From a virus, in IMG/VR virus record IMGVR_UViG_3300048033_000730, positions 1 to 40,520 of that record: a stretch of DNA of 40,520 nt, one strand, 5' to 3'. Under the pieces are notes generated by a model. That model did no database searches and was not told the origin of the DNA. It worked only from the letters and a program-made list of their open reading frames with translations. The translations under genes were made by a program, and so were the position numbers. Of the stretch, positions 23,302 through 31,490 are shown one piece after another (position 1 is the stretch's first letter; each line of letters opens with the position of its first letter).

Positions 23302-24228
23302 TCACGCTAAAAATTTTTGGGGGTTAATCTGGCGCCCCTGTTCTTTGGTCCCAGTGCGGGCTTTCCGTATCTTATCCATCATACCGTAAAGCTGTTGTGC
23401 ACCGGCATCGGAATTACCGTTACCTAAGTGGCTTACCACGTCAGCAGGAATGACAAACTCGCCGTCGCTTAAGGCAGCGGGCTGGTTATTATCTATCGTT
23501 GCTGGAATCTGGTCTGCCATACCGTCGGTACTTCCGCCTAAGTACATGCCTTTTGGTGCAACACTAGCAAGGCCGCCTTGGGCGTAACCGTACTGATCTA
23601 GCGCTTCTTGTACCTGTTCGGCGGTTAAGCCCGGATACCGGCTTTGGTAGAACTGCGCCGCAGTCTCAGGAGTAAACACACCCATGTTGAGTAGCTTCCC
23701 TATATCTTCGTTAGATAAACTAGACAGAGTCCCCAAAACATTTCTTTGTGCGGGGGCTACCTCCATACCTATAGGAAGGCGTCGGCTCGCTTCAGCTACT
23801 AGATTTTTTTGCGTGTCCAAGAAATCCGCAAGGCCCCCACCACTTTCTGGGCTGAAAAAACGGTTTGCAGAAGAAGTGGGGGGAGTGGAGGGTTGCGAGA
23901 GTACGGGGCGCTGTTGCCTAGCAGGATTAGCTAAGTTAAGTGCTTGCAGTCCGGCTACCTGCTGCCTGTTCGTTGCTCGTGCGGTGTCAATAGCAGCGTC
24001 CATAGAGCGGTCAAAGCGCGCGTCATAGTCGGCTTGTGTCTCATAACGCTCGTCTTCGGGGTCAAAAATTTTAGGCGCCATTTGGGGGTTAGCGTAGATC
24101 ATGTCGCTAAAATAGCGTTGCCCACTACTGCCCGGACGACGATCGGGAGCATACGTGCTCGGCACAGCCTCACGCTCCGCTCTAAATCTTGGAATATATG
24201 CGTCTTTTAAGTCATATACTTCTGCCAT
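23302..24228 (-). CDS. Structural protein with DGEFVIPADVV motif (308 aa)
   Basis: N-terminal half hydrophilic and helical (RFDRSMDAAIDTARATNRQQ), then a Pro/Ser linker and a helical region (LSNEDIGKLLNMGVFTPETA). The C-terminal third carries YAQGGLASVAP, then IPATIDNNQPAALSDGEF and VIPADVVSHLGNG, a motif that recurs in marine phage proteins and precedes GAQQLYGMMDKIRKARTGT. Function unknown; presumably an assembly or virion component. Starts 1 nt after the stop of the 1050-aa gene. Confidence 0.76.
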   Translation of the reverse strand: MAEVYDLKDAYIPRFRAEREAVPSTYAPDRRPGSSGQRYFSDMIYANPQMAPKIFDPEDERYETQADYDARFDRSMDAAIDTARATNRQQVAGLQALNLANPARQQRPVLSQPSTPPTSSANRFFSPESGGGLADFLDTQKNLVAEASRRLPIGMEVAPAQRNVLGTLSSLSNEDIGKLLNMGVFTPETAAQFYQSRYPGLTAEQVQEALDQYGYAQGGLASVAPKGMYLGGSTDGMADQIPATIDNNQPAALSDGEFVIPADVVSHLGNGNSDAGAQQLYGMMDKIRKARTGTKEQGRQINPQKFLA

Positions 24229-24229
24229 A

Positions 24230-27200
24230 TCAGCCTCGTCCGCTCTCTAAGAGCCTAATAAGTTCTTCAATATCATAATCCTGCACTATACCACCTTCTG
24301 CGTAGGGGGAATACATACCTATAGAATTTAGAAACTCGTCGTCTTCGTCGCCCCTAGGTTGTTGGAAAATGCTAGGCCCGCTTATGTCGTACAGAGGGCC
24401 GAGGTCTACTTTCTCACCCGGTTTGGTTCTTACACCGAACAACGGAACCCCACTCGCTTCTTCCTCAATAGGCACACAAACACCGGCAATGTTTTCTGTT
24501 CCTTCTGGGCACTCCCCGCCGCCTGTGCCCACACACTGCCCATCTACGTCCTCGGTACCCTCTGGGCAAACACAATTACCCGCAAAATCTTTAGTCTTGC
24601 CGCCCGTGCACTGGCCGCCACCCGTTCCGGGGCCTTCACAAACGCCTTGGGCGTTCTCGGTTGTACCTTCTGGGCAGACACATTCAGCGGTTATCGGGTC
24701 TTTAGTCTTGCCACCCGTGCAATCACCCGCCCCAGTTCCGGGGCCTACGCCTTCGCAAACACCTAGCGCATTCTCAGCCGTACCTTCTGGGCAGACACAA
24801 TTGCCTAAAATATCTTTCTCTTTGCCCGAGCCAGCTGGGCATTCGCCCGCCCCAGTTCCGGGGCCTACGCCTTCGCAAACACCTAGCGCATTCTCAGCCG
24901 TACCTTCTGGGCAGACACAATTGCCTAAAATATCTTTTTCTTTGCCCGAGCCGGCTGGGCAGTCATCTGTGCCCTCTTCACCGTCACCGTCACCGTCACC
25001 GTCACCGCCACCTATGCCTTCGCAAACACCTAGCTCATTCTCAGCTGTACCTTCTGGGCAGACGCAATTGCCTAAAATATCTTTTTCTTTGCCCGAGCCA
25101 GCTGGGCAGTCGGTCTCGGTTTCGGTTTCGGTCTCGGTTTCGGTCTCGGTTTCGGTCTCTGTGTCTGTACCGCCAGTAAGGATGTCAACTATATCTACTA
25201 TGTCTAAGTCTAAAGATACGTCTATTTCGCAAACACCCTGCGAATTCTCAACCATACCCTCTGGGCAAACACAGTTGCCTGTTCCGTCTTCTACCTTACC
25301 TGAACCAACAGGGCAGCCGGTCTCAGTTTCGGTCTCAGTTTCGGTCTCAGTTTCTGTTTCGGTCTCAGTCTCCGTCTCAGTTTCGGCACCGCCGTCTCCT
25401 CCGACCCCACCGCCTACAGTTTCTAAAACGGCAGCGGCTGCATCCGCAGCGTCTTGTCTATCTTTAAGTTGCTCGTCAGTAAACGGCCCCACCGCATCAG
25501 GCTCTAACCACCATTTATTATCGTCTGTTAATACATCAACCACGTCTAAATCGCCGACGTTTACTACGTTTTCTACCTCTCCTCCGTCGCCGTCTATATT
25601 ACCGCCTAAATCAGCGTCCGAAGTGCCGAGTACAAGAGTGTTTCCGGGGTCCGCTAGTTCTCCCGTGCTAACTAGATCACCTGTACCGTCTCCTCCAGTA
25701 CCGGCATCGGTCGCAGCTTCAGCCGCTCTTTTTGCTTCTGCTTCTAAAGCCTCTATTTCTGCAACGACATCGGCGGGTATATCTAGCTGTCGATAATTAT
25801 ATAATTCTTTTAGCAGCGCTGCTTTTAATCCGGGGTCCGGTTCGGTTGCTATAGCCTCTTCAAGCTGCTCCAGTAATATGTCTCTGTCTTCTGCATCATA
25901 AAAGTCTTCTGCCGTAGCACCCGGCGCTAAATTTCCTGCCCCCGGCAGGTCGAATACGGCGTTAAGAAACTCTTCCCACGTAGCTTGTTCGGCCTCAGCG
26001 GCAGCAGTATCGGCAGCAGCTTGAGCAGGGTCCCCACCGCCACCACCGCCACCACCGCCACCACCGCCACCACCGCCAGCTTCGGTTTGCACTGGGTCTG
26101 GCTTAAAAATAGGAAACAAAGTCCCCATACCTTTGCCAGTAACGGGGTCAAAATCAGGTAACTCTTCCCCAGTGTCGGGGTCATACCATTTGCCCGTAAC
26201 CCCTTGTGAAGACGTAGAGGATTCAAGACCCGCACTCACCAGACTAGCTAAAAGCCGCTCTTTGGTATCGCCAAAAAACTCTAAATCAGAATCTGGGAGC
26301 GCTTTAACAGCGTCATAAGCGTCTAAAAGGTAAAAGTCTGGGGACATGCCTTCCGAATCCCCTCCGCCTAGGTTGGCTTGTTCTGCCAAGCCTAAAGCTC
26401 TGTTTACTTTTGCAGCAGCGTCGTTTAACTCCCTTTCTTCGGGTGTCATGGGGGTTTCTTTTAACCCGCCCCCACCAAACAAGTCCATGGCATCGAGTAT
26501 ACGATAGGCCAAAACAAAAGGGGCTGTAGCGGGGTTTGCCCCGGCAATTTTGGTAAGTAGCGCAAGCCCGGCAGACTCCTCCCAAGATTCTTTACCCCCA
26601 GCCGCAGCAACAATACTGCCTACGCTACCAGCAAATATGTTTTCCCCCGCCGCTGCCATTTTTGTGGCTTCTGCTGTGTCCCCTATAGTTTTAGACGCCT
26701 CTATAAGATCAAGACCTTCTTTAGCCTTAGCTATGTTGTTCGCGGTGTTGTACGCTGCACCCGCAGTGTTAGCCAAATCCCCTGTGCTTTGCCCTTCGTC
26801 GCCCTGTAGGTTGGTTGCATAAGGAGAGGGGGCATTGGGGTTTATGCCGGGGGTTGTGCCGATTGGAGCGCCCGCTGTGTTACCAAAAAGATCAACTACA
26901 GTTTCGCCGATGTACTGTGCGGTGTTTAAGTCCTGTAAAAAAGCTAAGGGGTCATCTTCCTCTTCAGGTTGAGGCGGCGTTGACGCAGGAGCCGGTGGCG
27001 CTACTGTAAGCACGGGGGGTGGCTCGTAGGCAGCGTAAACTTCCTCAACCACGTCTTGGGGCACATTAAATGTTTCTGATACTTCTTCTACGGTAGTTTG
27101 CCCTGAGTTAATAAGCTCAGATACTAAGTCTATTTCTGACTGGTCAAAGCCTCCTTCTTCCGAGACACCACTAAACAAGTCTTCTACCGGCGCAGGTTCG

Positions 27201-27382
27201 GGGCCGTACACAGGGGCAGTAGGGGCAAAAGCCGCCTGAGCCTCCGCCCGTGGAATCCCTGCCATGTCGGCTACGGTATCTAAATCTGCTCCATAGGCAA
27301 CAATCACGTTAGAAATTTCTTCCAGCGATGCGTCGGGATTATTAGCTAAAAACGCTAGTACTTTGTCTTCGGCAGCTGCCAT
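24230..27382 (-). CDS. Repeat-rich virion protein with Cys modules, Thr-Glu and poly-Gly tracts
   Basis: 1050 aa. Two UBA/HTH-like helical hairpins at the N-terminus (LAFLANNPDASLEEISNVIV; SELINSGQTTVEEVSETFNV) are followed by acidic linker, an Ala-rich region (~150-330), a 15-Gly run (~435-449), and another linker. Then two Thr-Glu tracts and a chain of Cys modules (~688-970): six about 28-31-aa modules with a C-x13-C-x-C-x10-C pattern (for example CPAGSGKEKDILGNCVCPEG) and a seventh partial one. The end contains YAEGGIVQDYDIEELIRLLE. The Cys modules look EGF-like or keratin-like; four Cys each could form two disulfides or bind metal. Function unknown; may be exposed on the virion or released into the periplasm. 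Confidence 0.8.
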   Translation of the reverse strand: MAAAEDKVLAFLANNPDASLEEISNVIVAYGADLDTVADMAGIPRAEAQAAFAPTAPVYGPEPAPVEDLFSGVSEEGGFDQSEIDLVSELINSGQTTVEEVSETFNVPQDVVEEVYAAYEPPPVLTVAPPAPASTPPQPEEEDDPLAFLQDLNTAQYIGETVVDLFGNTAGAPIGTTPGINPNAPSPYATNLQGDEGQSTGDLANTAGAAYNTANNIAKAKEGLDLIEASKTIGDTAEATKMAAAGENIFAGSVGSIVAAAGGKESWEESAGLALLTKIAGANPATAPFVLAYRILDAMDLFGGGGLKETPMTPEERELNDAAAKVNRALGLAEQANLGGGDSEGMSPDFYLLDAYDAVKALPDSDLEFFGDTKERLLASLVSAGLESSTSSQGVTGKWYDPDTGEELPDFDPVTGKGMGTLFPIFKPDPVQTEAGGGGGGGGGGGGGGGDPAQAAADTAAAEAEQATWEEFLNAVFDLPGAGNLAPGATAEDFYDAEDRDILLEQLEEAIATEPDPGLKAALLKELYNYRQLDIPADVVAEIEALEAEAKRAAEAATDAGTGGDGTGDLVSTGELADPGNTLVLGTSDADLGGNIDGDGGEVENVVNVGDLDVVDVLTDDNKWWLEPDAVGPFTDEQLKDRQDAADAAAAVLETVGGGVGGDGGAETETETETETETETETETETETGCPVGSGKVEDGTGNCVCPEGMVENSQGVCEIDVSLDLDIVDIVDILTGGTDTETETETETETETETETDCPAGSGKEKDILGNCVCPEGTAENELGVCEGIGGGDGDGDGDGEEGTDDCPAGSGKEKDILGNCVCPEGTAENALGVCEGVGPGTGAGECPAGSGKEKDILGNCVCPEGTAENALGVCEGVGPGTGAGDCTGGKTKDPITAECVCPEGTTENAQGVCEGPGTGGGQCTGGKTKDFAGNCVCPEGTEDVDGQCVGTGGGECPEGTENIAGVCVPIEEEASGVPLFGVRTKPGEKVDLGPLYDISGPSIFQQPRGDEDDEFLNSIGMYSPYAEGGIVQDYDIEELIRLLESGRG
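24725..24960 (-). repeat. Tandem near-identical 120-bp repeat encoding Cys modules
   Basis: Bases 24725-24840 and 24845-24960 are almost identical at a period of exactly 120 bp, with a few synonymous or silent changes (for example TTTCTC against TTTTTC). Partly matching copies follow at about 25000-25110. Near-identity over this length indicates recent duplication or recombination; repeats encode module plus spacer GVGPGTGAG. Confidence 0.9.
25111..25170 (-). repeat. Thr-Glu dipeptide microsatellite, copy 1
   Basis: A run of alternating Thr and Glu/Asp codons (ACC/ACA with GAA/GAG/GAC) in the reading frame of the 1050-aa gene. A 6-bp unit repeated in imperfect form, with frequent synonymous changes. 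Confidence 0.9.
25317..25387 (-). repeat. Thr-Glu dipeptide microsatellite, copy 2
   Basis: A second Thr-Glu codon run of about 11-12 dipeptides, again just N-terminal to a Cys module, separated from the first by one Cys module. Both act as rigid, acidic spacers in the protein. Confidence 0.9.
26033..26077 (-). repeat. Fifteen-glycine codon run with 9-bp unit
   Basis: Fifteen successive Gly codons on the - strand, built from GGC GGT GGT units (GCCACCACC on the + strand). Such an array is prone to slippage, so the length probably varies between isolates. Confidence 0.92.
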
Positions 27383-27389
27383 ATCTACC

Positions 27390-28055
27390 CTACGGAGGTG
27401 TTGGGCGCGTTTCAGGAAGCGCCGAAATAAAGTTAACTGTCAGTACCGCAGACGTTACGCCCGGATGTGGGGTTGCAGGAGACACAGCGGGGGCCACAGT
27501 GGCCATAGTCACATCTATATCATCAGAAACCCACGCCATCTCAACGTATTCACCAGCAGCCAAATCCAGATTAAAGTTCCAAATTACTTCGTCTATCTCG
27601 CCAGAACCCGATAACACAAATTCCCGTGCTGTATACCCCAGATCAGTGCCGTTACGCGTAATCCACAGGTATATATTTTTAGCAGAGGCCGAGCCACTAG
27701 ATAGCTGCCCAATAAACTGAAAGTTGTAAACCCCTGAATACGTTGCAGTTATCTGGCTATTGCTAGCTCCGTTAATAGAAAACCCGCTTTCTAAGTAAGT
27801 CTGGTTAAACGTAACTACCTGCGGCGTGTCTACCACCGCTATAGGCTGATCTGCTGTAGAGAAGTATAGCGCATTAGGCACATCCAAGAACCGCCCACCA
27901 AGCTCCCCAAATACGTTGTTAACCGCGTTAGCCAGCAGGTTAAAAAACAGGCGCAAGATGTTGTTCAGGTCGTCCAGATACTGTTTAAGCGGGCTGTCCT
28001 TGGGTATCGGCAGCGCAGGTACTTGGACCTTCTGTACGAGCCTTTCTTGTGCCAC
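27390..28055 (-). CDS. Virion protein with predicted jelly-roll C-terminal domain
   Basis: 221 aa. Residues ~1-60 are helical (LKQYLDDLNNILRLFFNLLA) and probably anchor or oligomerise; from ~75 a beta-sandwich pattern follows, with YSGVYNFQFIGQL, KNIYLWITRNG and AAGEYVEMAWVSDD. This is the alternating strand pattern of TNF/C1q-like jelly rolls used in phage head or tail adhesins. It overlaps the neighbouring 615-aa gene by 1 nt. Ends in a Pro-rich tail. Assignment to tail or head-decorating role is inference. Confidence 0.75.
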   Translation of the reverse strand: MAQERLVQKVQVPALPIPKDSPLKQYLDDLNNILRLFFNLLANAVNNVFGELGGRFLDVPNALYFSTADQPIAVVDTPQVVTFNQTYLESGFSINGASNSQITATYSGVYNFQFIGQLSSGSASAKNIYLWITRNGTDLGYTAREFVLSGSGEIDEVIWNFNLDLAAGEYVEMAWVSDDIDVTMATVAPAVSPATPHPGVTSAVLTVNFISALPETRPTPP

Positions 28056-29902
28056 TAGCCCCTCCTGCCGTCAGGGCGCATATCCAGTCGGGGAATACCC
28101 AGCTTCCAAGCCACACCAAGCGCAGTGGACTCAATCTTAAACGCCATCTGCCTGCCACGTACTCGCACATAAACCTGCCCTGTGAACTGCTCGATAGGTA
28201 CTGTGGTACTGCGTACGACACTTGCGTTATCTACTCCGCCCTCTGACGTGGGGTTATTGTACCCAGAACCAGAGTTCTCTAAAGGCAGCAGCGTCATAAT
28301 AGCCGCCGGATTATCCGCGGTAGACCCATCAAACGTTACGTCCGGTAACATACGCCTAATAAACATAAACTTATCGCCGTCGTCCAAGTCAAACTCAGAG
28401 GACACAAGAGTCGCTGTAATCGGGAACGGCGTAGTAGTTTCTTGGCAGTCGTAGCCCACTTCGTGGTTAACCAAGTTGTTGCTGTACGTAGCCGCCAGCG
28501 GGTTTTCTCTCAGATCAGCGTCGATCCAAGCACTGCGCGATAGCGTGCCGTAGTACCAAATGTCTTGCATGTAGTTGTACACCACGTAGCGGTCATTCTG
28601 CGTAGACTCCGCAGAACAGTAAAACCACCAAATCTCGTCGAACCGCTCGTTAGTACCCGCAATAACTTGGTTGTACTGAGAGGAGTTAAAGTCATTAAAC
28701 ACGTAGCTGCGCACCGCACAAGGCAGCGTCTTAACCGTACCGTCGTAGATGTAGAACTTATCCGTACCCATCCAATAAGCGATGTTGCCGGAATACACCG
28801 TGGCGTTAGGGCTAGCTAAAGTAATATTGTCGCCTAGTAACTGCGCACCCCACACTTCCGGTGCCCCCAAATATTGCATGCCGTACAGGGCGGTGTCAGT
28901 CCAGATCAGTATTTCTTGACGTGCTTGTGTGGCGGTAATGATCTCACTACCACGGGATAAACGCAGGCTACCTGCTTGGTTAACGGCTTCAGGCGTCCAG
29001 TTAGTTACGTCTTCTTGGTCAGACCAACGGATAAGCATCGGGTCAAGGGCGCTAGAGCCAAAATCGTTTGCACCGAAGCAGAACGCAAACCGGAAGATGT
29101 CCGATACAAACGCCTTGTTAACTACGGTAGGAACGTCTGACGCACCAGCCAGCGAGGACACAGGCACTGCTCGGGCGGTTACCCCACTGCTCGCATCCCA
29201 GTAATAAGGCTCACTGCCCCGATAAGCAAAGAACAAATCCTCACCGAAGTTAGCTTGGCTCCAAAGCCGAATAGGGGAGTCTGTAGTGCCGCCAAAGCCC
29301 CACGTACTTGCACCCCAAGTACCCCCACCCCACCCAGTAAACGGCACAGCAATCTCAGAGCCTGTGTTTACTTGGTAGGCAGCAGTGACACTACCCCCAC
29401 CGGTTGCGCTTGAAGAGGCCGTAGTCTCGGCAGTAATGTTGTAGGAGTCCGAGTCAATCAGACTGATCTGGTACTCGTTGTTCAGGGTAAGCCCCCCAAC
29501 CGCAGTAGCCCCACTAAACGTAACAAAGTCGCCCTCAAGCGCTCCGTGGGCGGTATCAGTAACAAGCACAGTGGCAGAGCCGGAGGTGGTAGTAAAAGGA
29601 TCGGTCAGAGCAACAGTTGAGCGGATAGGCGTTATGTCATAGTACGCTCCACCGCGCTCTAAATAGTACTTTAGGTTTGTACCCACAGAGACGAGGTTTT
29701 GCCCGCCGAGCGTAATCCAGTTGAGCATAGACCGGCATATACCAAGGAAAGACTGGTTAGACAGGCGCACCCACCCACCGATCTTCTGAGGCATACCCCG
29801 TCTGAACCGCACTTTGTCGGTCTCGTACCAACTGCCTTCGGCTGCGTAGCGTGTATTCTCGCGGTCAACGCCCGGCTTGAGCTGTAGCTTTTGTAGTGGC
29901 AT
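28055..29902 (-). CDS. Structural protein, probably P22 gp10-like (tail/stabilisation)
   Basis: 615 aa. Begins MPLQKLQLKPGVDRENTRYA, with KIGGW and a repeated strand pattern: FICRSMLNWI-type, QEILIWTDTALYGMQYLG (~325-342), NIAYWMGTDKFYIYDG (~370-386), DEIWWFYCSAESTQND (~420-436), RYVVYNYMQDIWYYG (~437-451). Repeated aromatic-rich blade-like segments suggest a beta-propeller, as in P22 gp10. C-terminal VYVRVRGRQMAFKIES also resembles the last strand of gp10-type proteins. It follows the endolysin gene without a gap (TAA then ATG). It probably closes or lines the tail tube. Confidence 0.72.
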   Translation of the reverse strand: MPLQKLQLKPGVDRENTRYAAEGSWYETDKVRFRRGMPQKIGGWVRLSNQSFLGICRSMLNWITLGGQNLVSVGTNLKYYLERGGAYYDITPIRSTVALTDPFTTTSGSATVLVTDTAHGALEGDFVTFSGATAVGGLTLNNEYQISLIDSDSYNITAETTASSSATGGGSVTAAYQVNTGSEIAVPFTGWGGGTWGASTWGFGGTTDSPIRLWSQANFGEDLFFAYRGSEPYYWDASSGVTARAVPVSSLAGASDVPTVVNKAFVSDIFRFAFCFGANDFGSSALDPMLIRWSDQEDVTNWTPEAVNQAGSLRLSRGSEIITATQARQEILIWTDTALYGMQYLGAPEVWGAQLLGDNITLASPNATVYSGNIAYWMGTDKFYIYDGTVKTLPCAVRSYVFNDFNSSQYNQVIAGTNERFDEIWWFYCSAESTQNDRYVVYNYMQDIWYYGTLSRSAWIDADLRENPLAATYSNNLVNHEVGYDCQETTTPFPITATLVSSEFDLDDGDKFMFIRRMLPDVTFDGSTADNPAAIMTLLPLENSGSGYNNPTSEGGVDNASVVRSTTVPIEQFTGQVYVRVRGRQMAFKIESTALGVAWKLGIPRLDMRPDGRRG

Positions 29903-30256
29903 TTAGTACGTCCATAGCACGGGTGTAGTATCCCGAAGGTCCACATGCACGAAGGTCTTCGCTACCCCGATGCCTGTAAATCCCAGTAAGAGGGCTTCTT
30001 GGACAATCTTGTGCCTGTCCGCCCCGTTAGTTATCTGTATGTCCGCAGCGATGCCTTGAGAGTGGGTTCCCGGCTTGGCCTTCTTGGCTTCCTCGGGGTG
30101 GCTTGGATCGCGGTAGCCACTAGTAATTGTAAACGAAAACCCGCACTTAGCACGCAGTATATCAAGCCTTTCGATAAAACGCAGGTCCATCTCGTTCTTG
30201 CCGGTATGGCGGCAACTGAACTCTTCTAGCTTAAAATACTTAAATGATATTGCCAT
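29903..30256 (-). CDS. M15-type peptidase endolysin
   Basis: 117 aa, Peptidase_M15 (VanY/L-alanyl-D-glutamate endopeptidase type). Metal site H65 (GTHSQGIAADI), D72 and H104 (FVHVDLR), with SGYR (46-49) as the substrate motif. The reaction is cleavage of peptide cross-bridges of peptidoglycan. No signal peptide: it is released by the holin encoded directly before it in transcription order (1-nt overlap). It is small, but single-domain phage M15 enzymes have this size. Confidence 0.94.
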   Translation of the reverse strand: MAISFKYFKLEEFSCRHTGKNEMDLRFIERLDILRAKCGFSFTITSGYRDPSHPEEAKKAKPGTHSQGIAADIQITNGADRHKIVQEALLLGFTGIGVAKTFVHVDLRDTTPVLWTY

Positions 30257-30663
30257 TAGTGATTCTTCTGTGCGCCTTTTACCTTTTCGAGCGTACGTAA
30301 CCCGCCCAACCCCAGCATGCCCATAAGCACCGGTAGCATAGTGGCGAGGTCAATCATAGGGACCACCACTCCGGTTTCTAGCAACTCTAACGTCATGTTT
30401 GCTAAAGGAATTACCAGAAAATTACCCGCCATGCCAAGCACGCACACCCATCCACAAGCGGGGCGCCACCCCGCCACAAACAGATTTTTATGCGCCGCCT
30501 CGGTTTTGTTGATCTCGAGTTGGGCCTGTACTTGTTCGTGGGTGTGCCGCTCCGCCATAGTGGCTATGTCATGCGCTAGCTTTTCCTTAAGGTCTCTATC
30601 AGGAATCGCTTTATCCAGCAGCTCAGAAATTGGTCCTACCAAAGAACCTAACATGGCTAACAT
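30256..30663 (-). CDS. Holin of the 3-TM type (GTA_holin_3TM-like)
   Basis: 135 aa. N-terminal amphipathic part (GPISELLDKAIPDRDLKEKL) followed by the diagnostic FVAGWRPACGWVC (~62-74) and hydrophobic segments at ~68-90 and ~96-118. This matches the holin of 3TMs family (PF11351) known from gene transfer agents and phages. It forms the membrane lesion by which the M15 endolysin next to it reaches the wall. Coupled by 1 nt to the endolysin gene. Confidence 0.88.
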   Translation of the reverse strand: MLAMLGSLVGPISELLDKAIPDRDLKEKLAHDIATMAERHTHEQVQAQLEINKTEAAHKNLFVAGWRPACGWVCVLGMAGNFLVIPLANMTLELLETGVVVPMIDLATMLPVLMGMLGLGGLRTLEKVKGAQKNH

Positions 30664-30786
30664 TTACGTTGCCGCCAAAACAATGATAGCGAAGAGAAGC
30701 ACAACAGTTACCCACCCCGCCTGCACTTCAGTTAAGTCCATTACTTTAGACTTTGCTATTTTCCCTACGGTTTTAAATAAATTCAT
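30664..30786 (-). CDS. Small single-TM protein (40 aa)
   Basis: A 40-codon frame with a basic N-terminus (MNLFKTVGKIAKSKVM) and one membrane segment at the C-terminus (GWVTVVLLFAIIVLAAT). It follows directly on the 157-aa gene (TAATG, with ATAGGAG upstream) and is immediately before the holin, so it likely belongs to the lysis cassette; it could be an antiholin or a pore-modulating peptide, but this is inference. Confidence 0.72.
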   Translation of the reverse strand: MNLFKTVGKIAKSKVMDLTEVQAGWVTVVLLFAIIVLAAT

Positions 30787-31259
30787 TATCTAGCTCCTAT
30801 AACTAAGTTAATCGACCACCCTACAAACGCCGCGGTAACTGCAAACATGCTTAGCATTAAACTACCGTCTATTAACATACGTTTTTTCTTTGCCCTAGCT
30901 TCTGCTGCGGCTAGGCGCTGTGCGCGTATCGTGCGCCGTGTCTTCATCATCTCGTTGTAGAATGCTTCGCCCGGTCCATACAGTACAATGATTTCCCTAA
31001 GCTGCGCCTCCATCTGGGCCGTCTTGTGCTTAGCCATCTGTATTTCTAAGGCTTGGGCCTCTACCGACGAGCCGCGCAGAAACTTAGGTCCGTGCTGGTT
31101 TTCTTTCTCAATCTCTAGGATTTTCTCCTTAGAGTCGAAGAACTTACCTATATACTGGGCCGTGTCTTCTATTTCGCGCCCTGCATTAACTGCCTTGGCG
31201 ACCATGTTATAGGCACGGCTTGCGCCTGCTATGCAAGCGCTTATAGTCATTGGGTCCAT
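30786..31259 (-). CDS. Membrane-anchored helical protein (157 aa)
   Basis: A long helical protein: residues ~10-125 contain Ala/Lys/Glu-rich coiled regions (KEKILEIEKENQ; MAKHKTAQMEAQLREI), followed by a basic patch (AEARAKKKR) and a C-terminal membrane segment (LSMFAVTAAFVGWSINLVI). Similar proteins occur near holins in marine phages. It could act in lysis (for example spanin-like or scaffold) or in the tail; unknown. ATG shares one base with the stop of the previous gene. Confidence 0.75.
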   Translation of the reverse strand: MDPMTISACIAGASRAYNMVAKAVNAGREIEDTAQYIGKFFDSKEKILEIEKENQHGPKFLRGSSVEAQALEIQMAKHKTAQMEAQLREIIVLYGPGEAFYNEMMKTRRTIRAQRLAAAEARAKKKRMLIDGSLMLSMFAVTAAFVGWSINLVIGAR

Positions 31260-31471
31260 CAGTACACCCTCACTTTGTCTGGGTCCGCTACCCTAGGTAA
31301 ACAGTAAGCAGCGAGGGCAATTTTTCTAGGCTCGTAGTTGAGCGTTCGTTCTGCCTTGCCTTTAACTATTGCGTTTGCAAAATAATTACACCGGTGTACG
31401 TCATAGAAGTACATGTCTTGCGACTGCACCTGCCCGTTGACTAGGACCATAAGTAAGAACAAGTGCGTCAT
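31259..31471 (-). CDS. Small exported protein (70 aa)
   Basis: Starts with a signal-like hydrophobic segment (MTHLFLLMVLVNG) followed by a mature part with two Cys (HRCNYF, AYCLPR), which could form a disulfide in the periplasm. Predicted secreted or lipid-free periplasmic protein. Placed in the lysis cluster, so a role in outer membrane disruption is possible; no lipobox or clear family. Weak ribosome site (AAAGAG). Confidence 0.68.
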   Translation of the reverse strand: MTHLFLLMVLVNGQVQSQDMYFYDVHRCNYFANAIVKGKAERTLNYEPRKIALAAYCLPRVADPDKVRVY

Positions 31472-31490
31472 TTACCATACTCTTTAGGCC

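Noticed and set aside
24470-25320. CRISPR-like array
   Set aside because: Repeats are in frame, coding, about 90-120 bp in period with no constant 25-35-bp repeat and unique spacers; no cas genes. The Cas4-like nuclease at 6554 is a phage enzyme family.
24369-25796. Open frame of 475 codons on the + strand opposite the Cys-repeat gene
   Set aside because: It is the mirror of low-complexity Thr-Glu, Gly and Cys repeats (giving VSVSVS and PSPSPS runs), has no ribosome site in context and opposes a well-supported operon.
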